The translations under genes were made by a program, and so were the position numbers. Below, piece by piece: positions 43,917 to 52,405 of a stretch of DNA of 64,000 nt (its first letter is position 1; each line of letters opens with the position of its first letter). Source of the DNA: Streptomyces sp. ISL-43 (GTDB lineage: Bacteria > Actinomycetota > Actinomycetes > Streptomycetales > Streptomycetaceae); the NCBI RefSeq assembly GCF_018614195.1, contig NZ_JAGGOT010000035.1, positions 1 to 64,000 of the forward strand, written 5' to 3'. Below the pieces are notes generated by a model. It had not been told where the DNA came from. It saw only the letters and a list, made by a program, of their open reading frames with translations, and did not search any database.

Positions 43917-45719
43917 GTGAGCCCCCGACCGCCGGGTCCCGCGGACCCGGCCGACTGTGTGGACGCCTGGCTGGAAGAAGCCCGGCGCGACCGTAAGGGC
44001 ACGGCCTACTGGGCGGCGCGGAGTGCGGTCTTCGACGCCGTAGGCCGTGACGGCGAAGGCCCCGCGGCGAGACGGCTCGCCTCCTTGACGACCCACACGC
44101 GTGGCGACGTACGACTGCGAGTGCTCAGGCTGCTCACCGACCTGGCGTCCGTCGCCACCGACCCGACGGCGGCGGCCGGGACCGCGCTGCCCCTGCTGTC
44201 CGACCCCGACGAGCCCGTACGCCGCGCCGCCGCCTGGCTGCTCGCCGCGACGGACCGGGAGCGGGCCGAGGAACTCCTGACCGCCCCGGCGGACGGCCCC
44301 GACGCGCCCGGCCCCGTCGCGCGCCTCGCGCTCGCCGAGGCCCTGCTCGTGGCGGGCGGGGACGGCCTCCGCGACCGGCTGCGCACCGACCCCGACCCGG
44401 GTATCAGACTGCGCGCAGCCCCGGCTCCCGACGGCGACGCGGTCCTCGCGGACCTCGACGCCGCCGGAACCCGGATCGGCGGGCCCGGCGGTCGGCTGGA
44501 GTGGCGGATCGGCACCGTGTGGGGGCTCCAGGCGCGGCGCTCCGACGCCGAGGACACCTGCTACGCGCAGGTCGCCGCGCTCGCGGTCCGGCCGACGGCG
44601 GCGGCCCGGCTCGCGGCCGTCGACATGGCGGGGGTGGCGCTGCGGAACTGGCGGGCGGCCCCGGAGGCCCTCGTACCGCACCTGCGGCCGCTGCTGGCGG
44701 ACCCCTGGGCGGGGCCGGCGGCCGTGCGCGTGGTCGGGGCCTCGCTGGAGGCCACCCGGCTGTGCCGGGAGGAGCTGGCGGAGCCGGGCCCCGTACGGGG
44801 CGACACGGCCACGCTGGCGCTCGCCCGGACCGGGGACGTACGGGCGCTGCCGGAGCTGTGCCGGATGGTTCGGGAGGGGCGCTGCGGGCCGGCGTCGGCG
44901 GAGGCCGCCGAGGGGCTGGCCGGCGTACCCGGTGTGGACCTCGCCCCGCTCGTCGCGGCGGCCGTGGCCGCCCTCGACGGGCGCGGGGTGGACGACGCCG
45001 GCTCGTCGCTCGCCGTACTGAGCGCGTGCGGAGCGGCCGCGGCCCCCGCCGTGCCCGTGCTCGTCCGGCTGCTGGAGGGCCTGCGGGGCGACGGCTCGGA
45101 CAACCGGAGGGCGAGCCGGCTGGCTGCCGTTCTCGGCGCCATCGGCACGGCGGCGGCTCCCGCCCTGCCCCTGCTCGACGCGCTGGCCGCGAACGGGCAG
45201 GGCGTCCGGGGAGGCCACACCCCCATGGCCCTGATCCGGATCTCCGGGGACCGGCGGCGGGCGGAAGAGGTCCTCGCGGGGGTGGATGAACGGCCGCGCG
45301 GCATCGCGGTGGCCGCCCGCCTGCTGGAGTGGCTGGCCGAACACGGCGGACTGGAGCCGCACCACGTGGCCTGCCTCCGGGAGAAGACCGCCGACGGTGC
45401 CCGGGCGCACCCGCGCATGATCGGCACCCTGTGGCAGCACGCGGGGGAGGAGCCGACCGGCCCGGCCCTCGACGCGTTCCTGGACAACGTCGGGCGCGAC
45501 GGCCTCGGCTTGTACGTCTGCCGGGTCCTGACCGCTGTGGGTCCCGCGGCGGCCGTAGCCGCGGCGGCGCTGCGGGCGGCGACGGAGCAGCGCGTCCGCA
45601 CCCCCATGTACGTCGGTGACGAGGACCAGGAGATGCGGGAGGACGAGCGGCTGGCCGGGGCCGTAAGGGAAACCCTGCGGCGGATCGGTCAGTCCGGCCA
45701 GGCCGGTCAGTTCGGCTAG
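43917..45719 (+). CDS. HEAT-repeat-like protein
   Basis: 600 residues from GTG 43917, for which no strong ribosome site is visible. It is almost entirely alpha-helical with repeating pairs of Ala/Leu-rich helices (SDPDEPVRRAAAWLLAATD, RLAALTRGDVR-like units), as in HEAT/PBS-lyase repeat scaffolds. Such proteins bind partners rather than catalyse reactions. The C-terminal end overlaps the stop of the convergent peptidase-like gene by 4 bp. No neighbour suggests a pathway. Confidence 0.7.
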   Translation: MSPRPPGPADPADCVDAWLEEARRDRKGTAYWAARSAVFDAVGRDGEGPAARRLASLTTHTRGDVRLRVLRLLTDLASVATDPTAAAGTALPLLSDPDEPVRRAAAWLLAATDRERAEELLTAPADGPDAPGPVARLALAEALLVAGGDGLRDRLRTDPDPGIRLRAAPAPDGDAVLADLDAAGTRIGGPGGRLEWRIGTVWGLQARRSDAEDTCYAQVAALAVRPTAAARLAAVDMAGVALRNWRAAPEALVPHLRPLLADPWAGPAAVRVVGASLEATRLCREELAEPGPVRGDTATLALARTGDVRALPELCRMVREGRCGPASAEAAEGLAGVPGVDLAPLVAAAVAALDGRGVDDAGSSLAVLSACGAAAAPAVPVLVRLLEGLRGDGSDNRRASRLAAVLGAIGTAAAPALPLLDALAANGQGVRGGHTPMALIRISGDRRRAEEVLAGVDERPRGIAVAARLLEWLAEHGGLEPHHVACLREKTADGARAHPRMIGTLWQHAGEEPTGPALDAFLDNVGRDGLGLYVCRVLTAVGPAAAVAAAALRAATEQRVRTPMYVGDEDQEMREDERLAGAVRETLRRIGQSGQAGQFG

Positions 45720-46123
45720 GTCGCACAGTTCGGCTGGGCCGGTCCGGGCGTCGCGGGCGTGGGCGTCCCGGTCGGCCCGGCCGCGCGGACCTTGGCCGCC
45801 GCGCCGGGGCGGGGTACGCCCTCCACCGTGACGCAGATGCCGAAGACGCGGTCGCGGCTCGTCCAGCCGTTGACGTGGCCCCGGTTGTTGCCGATCTGGA
45901 CCCGGTGGCGCGGGGCGTCCACCGCCGTCACCAGGTGGAGGTACACGGTGCCGGACACCCGGGCCAGGACGATGTCCCCGGGCTCCAGCAGGGCGGGTTC
46001 GGCCGGGGCGACGCGGACCCGCTGCCGGCTGTGGACGAGCGGGACCATCGACGTTCCCGTAGGCCGGAACTCCACCGTCGCGCCCGCGCGGACGCGGTCC
46101 GCCTGTACATCGAGCATGCCCAT
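45716..46123 (-). CDS. Soluble S24/S26-family peptidase-like protein
   Basis: 135 residues. The motif PTGTSMVPLVHSRQRVRV carries the Ser of S24/S26 peptidases, followed by the paired-strand GDIVLARV and YLHLVTAV. In Lys-type enzymes a Lys would sit where His occurs in YLHLV, so this resembles the Ser-His SipW/archaeal type or is inactive. No transmembrane anchor is present, unlike signal peptidase I, which makes it cytosolic or dependent on a partner. The C-terminus is Pro/Ala-rich. Substrate unknown. Confidence 0.7.
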   Translation of the reverse strand: MGMLDVQADRVRAGATVEFRPTGTSMVPLVHSRQRVRVAPAEPALLEPGDIVLARVSGTVYLHLVTAVDAPRHRVQIGNNRGHVNGWTSRDRVFGICVTVEGVPRPGAAAKVRAAGPTGTPTPATPGPAQPNCAT

Positions 46124-46192
46124 CGGGCGAGTGTGCCCCGGCGCCGGCGTGCGGAGGTACCGGTTTTCGGCTGCCGGGGCAGGGAGCCCGCG

Positions 46193-46801
46193 TCAGGGAA
46201 CCGGCGGCGGCTCGACCTCCAGGAAGCGGCGGCGGCGCGGGCCGCGGTACAACAGGCAGACCCAGCCGAGCGGTTCGAGCGCCGCCGCGCAGGCGGTCAG
46301 GCGCTCCTGCTCCTCCTCGGCCGCTCCGCCGCCCGGCGGGCCGAGCCAGGTCACCTCCACCCGGCCGGCTCCGGACGCGGCCTGGCCCACCCGGTATCCG
46401 GTCCGCGTGCGTGGGGCCCGCGGGTCCGGCGGGTCCGGCGGATCCTGCGGGTTCCGCGGGTTCTGCGGGTTCTGCGGGTTCTGCGGGTTCTGCGGGTCCA
46501 CGGGGATCTGCGGGTCCGCCGGGTCCTGCCGGTCCGCCGGGTCCTGCCGGTCCTTTTCGGGGTTCTGCGGATCCTGCGCCGACGCGGGGATGCCCGCCGC
46601 CTCCAGTACGAGCGCCACCGCGCGCGGCATCAGGCGCAGCTCCCACGGCGCGGGAACCGTGGTCCCCGCCGGTCCGTTGACCAGGCGGCGGATCTGCAAC
46701 AGGCCCTCGTAGGCGGTACGGAGCTCCGCCGCCCGCCCCGCCGCGGGTGGCGACGGGCCGTCGCCGCTCGCCGGTTCGAAGCCCTGCCCGGGTGTCGTCA
46801 C
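46193..46801 (-). CDS. Hypothetical protein with an expandable Asn/Pro repeat
   Basis: 202 residues from GTG 46801. Residues about 20-75 are a helical region (ELRTAYEGLLQIRRLVNGPA), the middle is a Pro/Gln/Asp/Asn-rich tract with QNPQNPQNPQNP encoded by a 9-bp tandem repeat, and the C-terminal 60 residues form a small folded part (VEVTWLGPPGGG, ALEPLGWVCLLYRGP). No signal peptide or membrane helix. The fold is unknown; the repeat makes the linker length variable between strains. Confidence 0.6.
   Translation of the reverse strand: MTTPGQGFEPASGDGPSPPAAGRAAELRTAYEGLLQIRRLVNGPAGTTVPAPWELRLMPRAVALVLEAAGIPASAQDPQNPEKDRQDPADRQDPADPQIPVDPQNPQNPQNPQNPRNPQDPPDPPDPRAPRTRTGYRVGQAASGAGRVEVTWLGPPGGGAAEEEQERLTACAAALEPLGWVCLLYRGPRRRRFLEVEPPPVP
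46460..46495. repeat. 9-bp tandem repeat inside a coding linker
   Basis: Four perfect copies of GTTCTGCGG follow two degenerate ones, in frame with the minus-strand gene, coding for the PQN unit. A further CCTGCCGGTCCG-type repeat follows nearby. Confidence 0.85.
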
Positions 46802-46915
46802 TGGCCGCCGCCCCCTCATCCGTCCACGTCCACGTCCGCGTCTGAGTACCTCACACCCAACGGCCTGAGTATCCGCCCCGATTCCCCGGACCGCCCCCGC
46901 TGATCGAATGGGGGC

Positions 46916-47269
46916 ATGACCTCCGAAGCCCCCTCCGCGATCGCGATCGCCACGGCCACCGCCACCGCGCGCACCGCGAACCGTCCGCGCGTGCAGCAGC
47001 ACGTGAGCACCGCCGGTACGGCGCTGGCCGTGGCCCTGGTTCCGCTCGTGGTCGGGGTCCTGGTCGCCAAGGGGCTCGCGGCCGACCCGCACGCACCCGT
47101 CAACGCCCTGATCACCGGCGGCGGCCAGCGCGCCGGGCTGCCCCGGGCCGAGTGGCGCCGGCGCGGGCACGCCACGATGCGCCGGCTGCGCTCGGCCCGC
47201 CGGGGCACCGTACGCGGCACCGTCCGGGGCTGCGCCTACGTCTGCGGCCGGCGCCCGGCCGCCCGCTGA
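46916..47269 (+). CDS. Small basic membrane-associated hypothetical protein
   Basis: 117 residues with nearly every codon ending in G or C, which supports coding. One hydrophobic segment (ALAVALVPLVVGVLVAKGLA, about 37-56) follows a 30-residue Ala/Thr-rich start, and the C-terminus is strongly basic (RRLRSARRGTVRGTVRGCAY). It may be a single-pass membrane protein with a nucleic-acid- or lipid-binding tail. A 34-bp tail overlaps the convergent P-loop kinase gene. No family recognised. Confidence 0.55.
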   Translation: MTSEAPSAIAIATATATARTANRPRVQQHVSTAGTALAVALVPLVVGVLVAKGLAADPHAPVNALITGGGQRAGLPRAEWRRRGHATMRRLRSARRGTVRGTVRGCAYVCGRRPAAR

Positions 47270-47781
47270 GCCCGCAGCCAGGCGTCGGCGGCCCGCGGGG
47301 AGCGCAGCCGCACCACCCGTAGCGGGGTGAACCGCGCGTCGCCGGCCCGCCGGCCGATCTCCGCGCGCCGGGACGCGTACCGCGACCAGGCCCACCACGC
47401 GGGGTGGTCGGGGCGCAGCCACTCCCGCCACCGCTCCCGGTTGCCGCCGAACAGCCGCTCCCGCAGCAGACTGCGGCGCAGCGAGCGCAGCAGGACCCGG
47501 CGCATGACCACGCGGCGCGGATGGTCCAGCCACACCACGGTGTCGGCCCGCCGCCACAGGAGGTCGCGTACGGCCTGGGGCCCGGCGGAGTCGAGGATCC
47601 ACCGCTCGCCCTCCGCGATCCGGGCCGCGTCCGCGGCGTAGGACGGGCTGACGGCCCACCCCGGCCCGGTGAAGTGGAGGGCGTCCATCTCCTGGTACGG
47701 CAGCCCGAGCCGCCGTCCCAGCCCCCGGGCCAGGGTGGACTTGCCGGCCCCGCTGATGCCGACGACGAGTACGCGCTGCAT
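47236..47781 (-). CDS. P-loop nucleoside/adenylate-kinase-like protein
   Basis: 181 residues. A Walker A motif GISGAGKST begins at residue 8 and the next strand-helix matches FlaR/topology-modulation ATPases (YQEMDALHFTGPGW, TVVWLDHPRRVVMRRVLLRS, LFGGNRERWREW). Members are small kinases of uncertain substrate, sometimes called adenylate kinases. Cytosolic. It is convergent with and overlaps the previous small gene by 34 bp, so 3' ends are shared. Confidence 0.83.
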   Translation of the reverse strand: MQRVLVVGISGAGKSTLARGLGRRLGLPYQEMDALHFTGPGWAVSPSYAADAARIAEGERWILDSAGPQAVRDLLWRRADTVVWLDHPRRVVMRRVLLRSLRRSLLRERLFGGNRERWREWLRPDHPAWWAWSRYASRRAEIGRRAGDARFTPLRVVRLRSPRAADAWLRAQRAAGRRPQT

Positions 47782-47822
47782 CAGCGGAGCCTAAGGGGTG
47801 TTCCGGAGCCCGGACGGAGAAC

Positions 47823-48659
47823 TCAGACGCCGAGCGGTTCCTGGAGCTCGGTGACCCACTGGTCGCGGTCCTCGGGGCAGGCCAGGGTCAGCTCGCGCGC
47901 GTACCCGGACGAACGCTCCCCGTTCGCGTCGATCCACTGGGCCAGGACTTGCGCGGTCGGCAGTACGGAGTCCATCGAACCCCGGTGCACGACCGTCGCG
48001 GCCCGCTCGACGGCCGGCAGCACGACGATCCGTACGTCACCCCCGAGGTCCTCGGCCCGCACCGAGGCGGCCACCGGCAGCCCCGCGTGGACCAGGACGG
48101 CGCCCGGCCGCTCCGCGTCGCCGGCGTCCTCGTAGTAGGCGACGCCCGGAGCGGTCGGCGTCACCCCGGCCTCCTCGATGCGGCGGCACAGCTCGTCGTA
48201 CAGCGGGCCGATGACCGGGCTGATGTCCTGGGGCTCGTAGCTCCCCGCGATCGCGCTCAGTTCGGCGAGCCGGACGGGCGGAAGGCTCTTCACGACGATG
48301 TCGATGGAAGGCATGGTCCCCTCGTTCTCAATGGTCCGGAGCCTCGACTCGACCTGGGTCAGCCGGGCCGCCGCGGCGGCCATGGCCGACTCCAGTTCCG
48401 CCTGCCGCAGCCGCAGCATGCCGCGCAGCTCCTCCGCGCCCACCAGCTCGTCGAGTATCGAGCCCACCTGTTCCAGGCTGAAGCCGAGCTCTTTGAGCGC
48501 GATGACGCGGTTGAGGCGGGCGAGCTGCCCTGCCTCGTAGTAGCGGTAGCCGCTGACGGGGTCGACACGGGCCGGGCGCAGCAGTCCGAGGGCGTCGTAG
48601 TGACGCAGCATCCGGACCGATACCCGGCCGTGCTTGGCGAAGTCTCCGATGATGAACAT
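47823..48659 (-). CDS. MerR-family regulator with GyrI-like ligand domain
   Basis: 278 residues from ATG 48659, with GGAAGG upstream. The N-terminal MerR HTH (FIIGDFAKHGRVSVRMLRHY, DPVSGYRYYEAGQLARLNRV) is followed by a dimer coiled coil and a GyrI-like small-molecule domain (LAELSAIAGSYEPQDISPVI). This BltR/BmrR-like architecture activates transporters in response to lipophilic compounds. No transporter is adjacent on the same strand; the MFS gene is 1 kb away. The ligand is unknown. Confidence 0.87.
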   Translation of the reverse strand: MFIIGDFAKHGRVSVRMLRHYDALGLLRPARVDPVSGYRYYEAGQLARLNRVIALKELGFSLEQVGSILDELVGAEELRGMLRLRQAELESAMAAAAARLTQVESRLRTIENEGTMPSIDIVVKSLPPVRLAELSAIAGSYEPQDISPVIGPLYDELCRRIEEAGVTPTAPGVAYYEDAGDAERPGAVLVHAGLPVAASVRAEDLGGDVRIVVLPAVERAATVVHRGSMDSVLPTAQVLAQWIDANGERSSGYARELTLACPEDRDQWVTELQEPLGV

Positions 48660-48732
48660 GACGCCTTCCAGTGGAGGGCCTGACACGGTGTGAGGGTCAA
48701 GCCCGACCAGAATATGAGGACATCGGTCCAGG

Positions 48733-49254
48733 TCAGCGGCCACCTGACTGGCGGATGCACAGATCGACGACGGACGGCGGCATGGTGCCTTCCGCGGCCG
48801 CGCACAGCTCGTCCAGGCGCGGCGGCTGGGCCGGCAGCCGCCCGGGCCGGGCGGGCGCGGACTGGGGCGGGCGCGCCCGGCGCGGCGCCGCCGGCTTCGC
48901 GTGGCGGTCGGTGGCCGGCCGGGGCGCCTTGGCGGCGTGCCGGCCGGGGTCGCGGTCCCCGCCGTGGTCCCGGTCCTGGTCCTGGCCGGCGCCGGGAGCC
49001 CCCGGGAGCGTGCCGAGGGGCAGCGGTTCGCCGGGCAGCCCGTGCGGATCGGGGACGCCGGCGGCGGCCGGACGGGTCCCGCCGGGCCTACCGGAACCGT
49101 CGGGTGATGCGGGTGATTCGGGTGATTCCGGCGCGTCGACGGGCGGTACGGCGCCACGCGCGGGCACGTCGGGGACGCGCGGGCCGACCGATACGCAGCC
49201 GGCGCTCGCGAGGAGTGCGACGAGGGAGAGGGGCAGGACCCGGCGTAACTGCAT
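48733..49254 (-). CDS. Proline-rich secreted lipoprotein
   Basis: 173 residues from ATG 49254. A signal peptide ends in a clear lipobox (LVALLASAGC). The mature chain is low-complexity, Pro/Ser/Asp/Arg-rich (VPPVDAPESPESPASPDGSG), ending in a small conserved-looking C-terminal segment (LDELCAAAEGTMPPSVVDLC) with two Cys that could form a disulfide. It is probably tethered to the outer face of the membrane, spanning part of the wall. No family recognised; a 475-bp gap separates it from the divergent MFS gene. Confidence 0.65.
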   Translation of the reverse strand: MQLRRVLPLSLVALLASAGCVSVGPRVPDVPARGAVPPVDAPESPESPASPDGSGRPGGTRPAAAGVPDPHGLPGEPLPLGTLPGAPGAGQDQDRDHGGDRDPGRHAAKAPRPATDRHAKPAAPRRARPPQSAPARPGRLPAQPPRLDELCAAAEGTMPPSVVDLCIRQSGGR

Positions 49255-49347
49255 CGGACCACCATGCCCCACGGGTCGGACGGCCGGATCCCGTGCTCAC
49301 GCGTGCGGGTGGGAGTGCTGCGGATCGGCGGCGGATGCGGAGCCGGT

Positions 49348-49377
49348 CCGATCGGATTTGATCGGATCCGATCGGAT
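49348..49377. repeat. Three in-phase 10-bp repeats
   Basis: CCGATCGGAT, TTGATCGGAT and CCGATCGGAT follow each other without gaps; each carries the ATCGGAT core. Ten-base spacing puts each copy on the same DNA face, as expected for cooperative binding. Confidence 0.7.
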
Positions 49378-49418
49378 CCGGAGGGGGCCGGGGCGGTCCT
49401 GAGCGGAGCGGCGGCGGG

Positions 49419-49454
49419 CGGAACGTTCCGGAGCCGTTGCCGAAACGGTTCGGC
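49419..49454. promoter_or_regulatory. Palindromes upstream of the MFS gene
   Basis: CGGAACGTTCCG (49419-49430) is a perfect palindrome, and GCCGAA-ACGG-TTCGGC (49439-49454) is a 6-bp-arm inverted repeat right after it. Both fit sites of TetR/MarR-type regulators of exporters. Confidence 0.4.
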
Positions 49455-49726
49455 ACGGCCACCCGGATCGTTTCCGCCACCACCGGAGGTTTCACCGGTC
49501 CGGGAGGGCCCGTGCGTGGACAGGGGTGGACCGGACGGGTAATTCCGGACAAGGTTCGGGACGGAGACGACGGCGCGGGTGCCGGGGGAGGCGCGACCCC
49601 TGGCGTCCGGCGCCGCCGTGCGGGTCCGCGGACCGGCTCGTCCGACGGCCCGCCCGTCGGGCGGGAGCGGTGTGCGGGCCCCTTCACCCACCTGCCCGCC
49701 CACCCGCCCGTACGGAGTCGCGATCC

Positions 49727-51217
49727 ATGCCTGAAGCCGCCGCGCCCGGCAACCGCCAGCCCGAACCTGCCCCAGGCGACCGGGTCCCTGCCCCTGCGCC
49801 TGCCCCTGGCCCAGGGCAGGCCCCCCTCTCTGGCAAGGCCTCCGAGCAGGTCCCTGCCCTGGCCTCCGAGCCGATCCGCGAGCCCGGTCCCGCTCCGGAC
49901 CCCGCCCCCGCGCCCGCTTCCGATGGGGCGGTCGCCGGGTGGAAGGGCTGGGGCGCCGTGTGCGCCGTCGCGCTCGGGATCTTCTGCCTCATCACCTCCG
50001 AACTGCTGCCGGTAGGGCTGCTCACCCCCGTCGGCGACGATCTCGGCGTGTCCGACGGCACCGCCGGGCTGATGGTCACCGTGCCCGGGCTGGTCGCCGG
50101 GTTCTGCGCGCCGCTCGTCACCGTGGGCGCCGGCCGGCTCGACCGGCGGTTCGTACTGGTCGGGCTGATCGCGCTGATGGCCGCCGCGAACCTGGTCGCC
50201 GCCCTCGCCCCGGGCTTCGCGGTGCTCCTCGCGGCGCGGCTGCTCGTCGGGGTCGGCGTCGGCGGTTTCTGGGCCATAGCCGGCGGACTCGCCGTACGCC
50301 TCGTCCCCGAGCGCCACGTCGGCCGGGCCACCGCGCTCGTCTTCGGCGGTGTCCCCACCGCCTCCGTGCTCGGTGTCCCCGCCGGGACCCTGCTCGGCGA
50401 ACTCGGCGGCTGGCGCTTCGCCTTCGCGGCCGTCGGCGGACTCGGACTCCTCACGCTGGCTGCCCTGCTCCTGCTGTTGCCCGCGCTGCCGCCGACCCGC
50501 CACACCACCTTCGCCCAACTCCCCGCCCTGCTCCGGAGCAACCGTGGGGTCCGGGCCGGAGTAACCGTCACCTTCCTGGTGGTGGCGGGGCAGTTCGCCG
50601 CCTACACGTTCGTACGGCCGATCCTGCAGGAGGTGTCGGGCATCGACGTGCGCTTCGTCAGCACCCTCCTCCTGGGGTACGGGCTCGCGGGCGTGGCGGG
50701 CAACTTCCTGGCGGGCGCGCGCGACCCGCACCGTACGCTGCTCGCGGTCGGGGCCTTCCTCGCCGTGATCCTCGCACTGATCGCCAACGTGCCCGGGACG
50801 GTCGCGGGCACGGTGCTGCTGTTGGCCTGGGGCCTGGTGTACGGCGGGGTGTCGGTGAGTCTCCAGAGTTGGATGATCAAGGCCGCCCCGGACGAGCCGG
50901 AGGCCGCCTCCTCGCTGATGGTCGCGATGTTCAACCTGGCCATCGCCGCCGGTGCGCTGTCCGGCGGCCTCGCGGTCGACGGGATCTCCGTGTCCGCCGC
51001 ACCGTTGACCGGGGCGGTGCTGATGGCCCTGGCGGCCGTCACCGCATGGGTCGCCTCCACGGCGGGAAGCGCCCGGGCGCGGGCGCGGGTGCAGGTGCGA
51101 GGAGGGGCCCACGCCCACAAGCCCGCGCGGGCGGACGGGAGCCCGCGGGCCGGCGCCGCGCCGGGAGGGGCCGGTGCGCAGACCGCCCCGGAGACCTCCG
51201 GGGCCGACCACCGGTAG
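49727..51217 (+). CDS. MFS efflux transporter (AraJ/Cmr type)
   Basis: 496 residues from ATG 49727, with GGAG nine bases before. A 70-residue Pro/Ala-rich N-terminal tail precedes about 12 transmembrane helices (VCAVALGIFCLITSELLPVG, PGLVAGFCAPLVTVGAGRLD, LLVGVGVGGFWAIAGGLAVR). The sequence fits sugar-efflux/drug-export DHA1 transporters using the proton gradient. A basic Ala/Arg-rich C-terminal tail of about 50 residues follows the last helix. The substrate is unknown. Nearby palindromes suggest repression by an unlinked regulator. Confidence 0.87.
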   Translation: MPEAAAPGNRQPEPAPGDRVPAPAPAPGPGQAPLSGKASEQVPALASEPIREPGPAPDPAPAPASDGAVAGWKGWGAVCAVALGIFCLITSELLPVGLLTPVGDDLGVSDGTAGLMVTVPGLVAGFCAPLVTVGAGRLDRRFVLVGLIALMAAANLVAALAPGFAVLLAARLLVGVGVGGFWAIAGGLAVRLVPERHVGRATALVFGGVPTASVLGVPAGTLLGELGGWRFAFAAVGGLGLLTLAALLLLLPALPPTRHTTFAQLPALLRSNRGVRAGVTVTFLVVAGQFAAYTFVRPILQEVSGIDVRFVSTLLLGYGLAGVAGNFLAGARDPHRTLLAVGAFLAVILALIANVPGTVAGTVLLLAWGLVYGGVSVSLQSWMIKAAPDEPEAASSLMVAMFNLAIAAGALSGGLAVDGISVSAAPLTGAVLMALAAVTAWVASTAGSARARARVQVRGGAHAHKPARADGSPRAGAAPGGAGAQTAPETSGADHR

Positions 51218-51589
51218 GTCATGGGGGAGGAGTTGAGCGTCCGTTATGCGGACCGTCGGCCGCGATCGGCCTTGCGGAGGAGCCGGCCCCGGGGGACGGT
51301 TTGGCCGAAGTCGTCATGTACACATAGGGCGGATGGGATGCATCGGACATCAGGCTTGACCTGGGGCATCCCCGGGGGAAAGAGTGCGCCGGGCGAGTAC
51401 CACCGTCCGGACCGGCGTCCCATCGCCCGAGCGGCAAGCGCCACCGCATGAGCCGCCCGCCGGCCCCGTCGTACTGGCCGCCGGTACCGGAACGGTCCTG
51501 GCCGCCCGGCGGCGCAGGGCCTGACCGGCCGGGTACGGGGGCCGACACCGCACCGCCGCGCCGGCCCCCGTACCCGCCGGGAGACAACC
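51218..51589. other. Intergenic region before the peptidoglycan-binding gene
   Basis: No supported gene in 372 bp. It contains a long hairpin next to the downstream ribosome site (listed separately) and little else recognisable. Confidence 0.6.
51530..51576 (+). promoter_or_regulatory. Leader hairpin before the peptidoglycan-binding gene
   Basis: Perfect 15-bp arms (CGGGTACGGGGGCCG) with a 17-base loop end two bases before the ribosome site GGGAGA. It could act as a terminator/attenuator or expose and hide the ribosome site. Confidence 0.5.
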
Positions 51590-52351
51590 GTGTCCCCTGA
51601 CCCCGATGAGAGTGGGATCGTGCCCGACGACGATCGCTTGCTCGTACGCCCCTACGTCGCCCCCTCGGGCCTGCCGTCCGGGTCGACGGCTCCCGCCTGG
51701 CCCGAGGAGTCCGGGCGGGTCTCCGTGCCGACACGCTTCGGGCCGCCCGCCGCCGTGCCCGAGCCTCCTCGCGTCCCGCCGCCGGCGTCCTCACCCGTGC
51801 CCCCGGCCCGACCCGGTGCCGACCGGCGCGCCGGATTCGCGTTCGCCTGGCTCGCCCTGCTCGCACTCGGCGCGGCGGGCGTCCTCGCGCTCCTCCTGCT
51901 CGGCCCGGAGCAGGAGGAGCCGCCGCGGGCCGTGGCCCTGCCCGACCTGTCCGTGCCGATGCTTCCCGTGCGCAGCCCGGGAGCGGGCGAGGATCCTTCG
52001 CCGGCCGCGGAGTCCGTACGGCCGGTCGAGCCCCCGGCGCCGTCCACGACTGCCCCGGCGGTGCCCGCTCCGCAGGCGAGCGCGAGCCGGGACCCGAAGC
52101 CGTCGGCTCCCGCGGGCACGCAGCCGCCGGAAGAGGCCGGGACCCTGCGTCCGGGGGACCGCGGCGCCGAGGTGCGCGCCCTGCAGGAACGGCTCTACGC
52201 GCAGGGGTTCACGTACGTCTCGGTCACCGGGGTCTACGACGGGCACACCCGGCGCGGTGTCACCCAGCTCCAGCAGCACCGGAGCATCAAGGGCGACCCG
52301 CAGGGCATCTACGGTCCGGCCACGCGGGCGGCCTTCCCGATCGACGGCTGA
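51590..52351 (+). CDS. Membrane-anchored peptidoglycan-binding protein
   Basis: 253 residues from GTG 51590, with GGGAGA upstream. A Pro-rich cytoplasmic N-terminus (1-80) is followed by one transmembrane helix (FAFAWLALLALGAAGVLALL, about 82-104), an extracellular Pro/Ala-rich stalk and a C-terminal PG_binding_1 domain (LRPGDRGAEVRALQERLYAQ, GVYDGHTRRGVTQLQQHRSI, GIYGPATRAAF). It probably touches the cell wall as a sensor or tether. No catalytic domain is attached. The strong hairpin just before the ribosome site hints at post-transcriptional control. Confidence 0.85.
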   Translation: MSPDPDESGIVPDDDRLLVRPYVAPSGLPSGSTAPAWPEESGRVSVPTRFGPPAAVPEPPRVPPPASSPVPPARPGADRRAGFAFAWLALLALGAAGVLALLLLGPEQEEPPRAVALPDLSVPMLPVRSPGAGEDPSPAAESVRPVEPPAPSTTAPAVPAPQASASRDPKPSAPAGTQPPEEAGTLRPGDRGAEVRALQERLYAQGFTYVSVTGVYDGHTRRGVTQLQQHRSIKGDPQGIYGPATRAAFPIDG

Positions 52352-52405
52352 ACACCGGCAGGGCGAGAAGCACCCCCAGGGCCGTCCGACTTGCCGGCTA
52401 CCGCA

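Larger units (their letters stand above)
49255..49726. other. Divergent intergenic region with regulatory repeats
   Basis: No supported gene. Three in-phase 10-bp GATCGGAT units, a 12-bp palindrome and a GCCGAA/TTCGGC inverted repeat occur between the lipoprotein and MFS genes (listed separately). Confidence 0.6.

Noticed and set aside
51218..51529. Small ORFs in the gap before the peptidoglycan-binding gene
   Set aside because: No ribosome site, family signal or coding-type third-position bias supports any of them.
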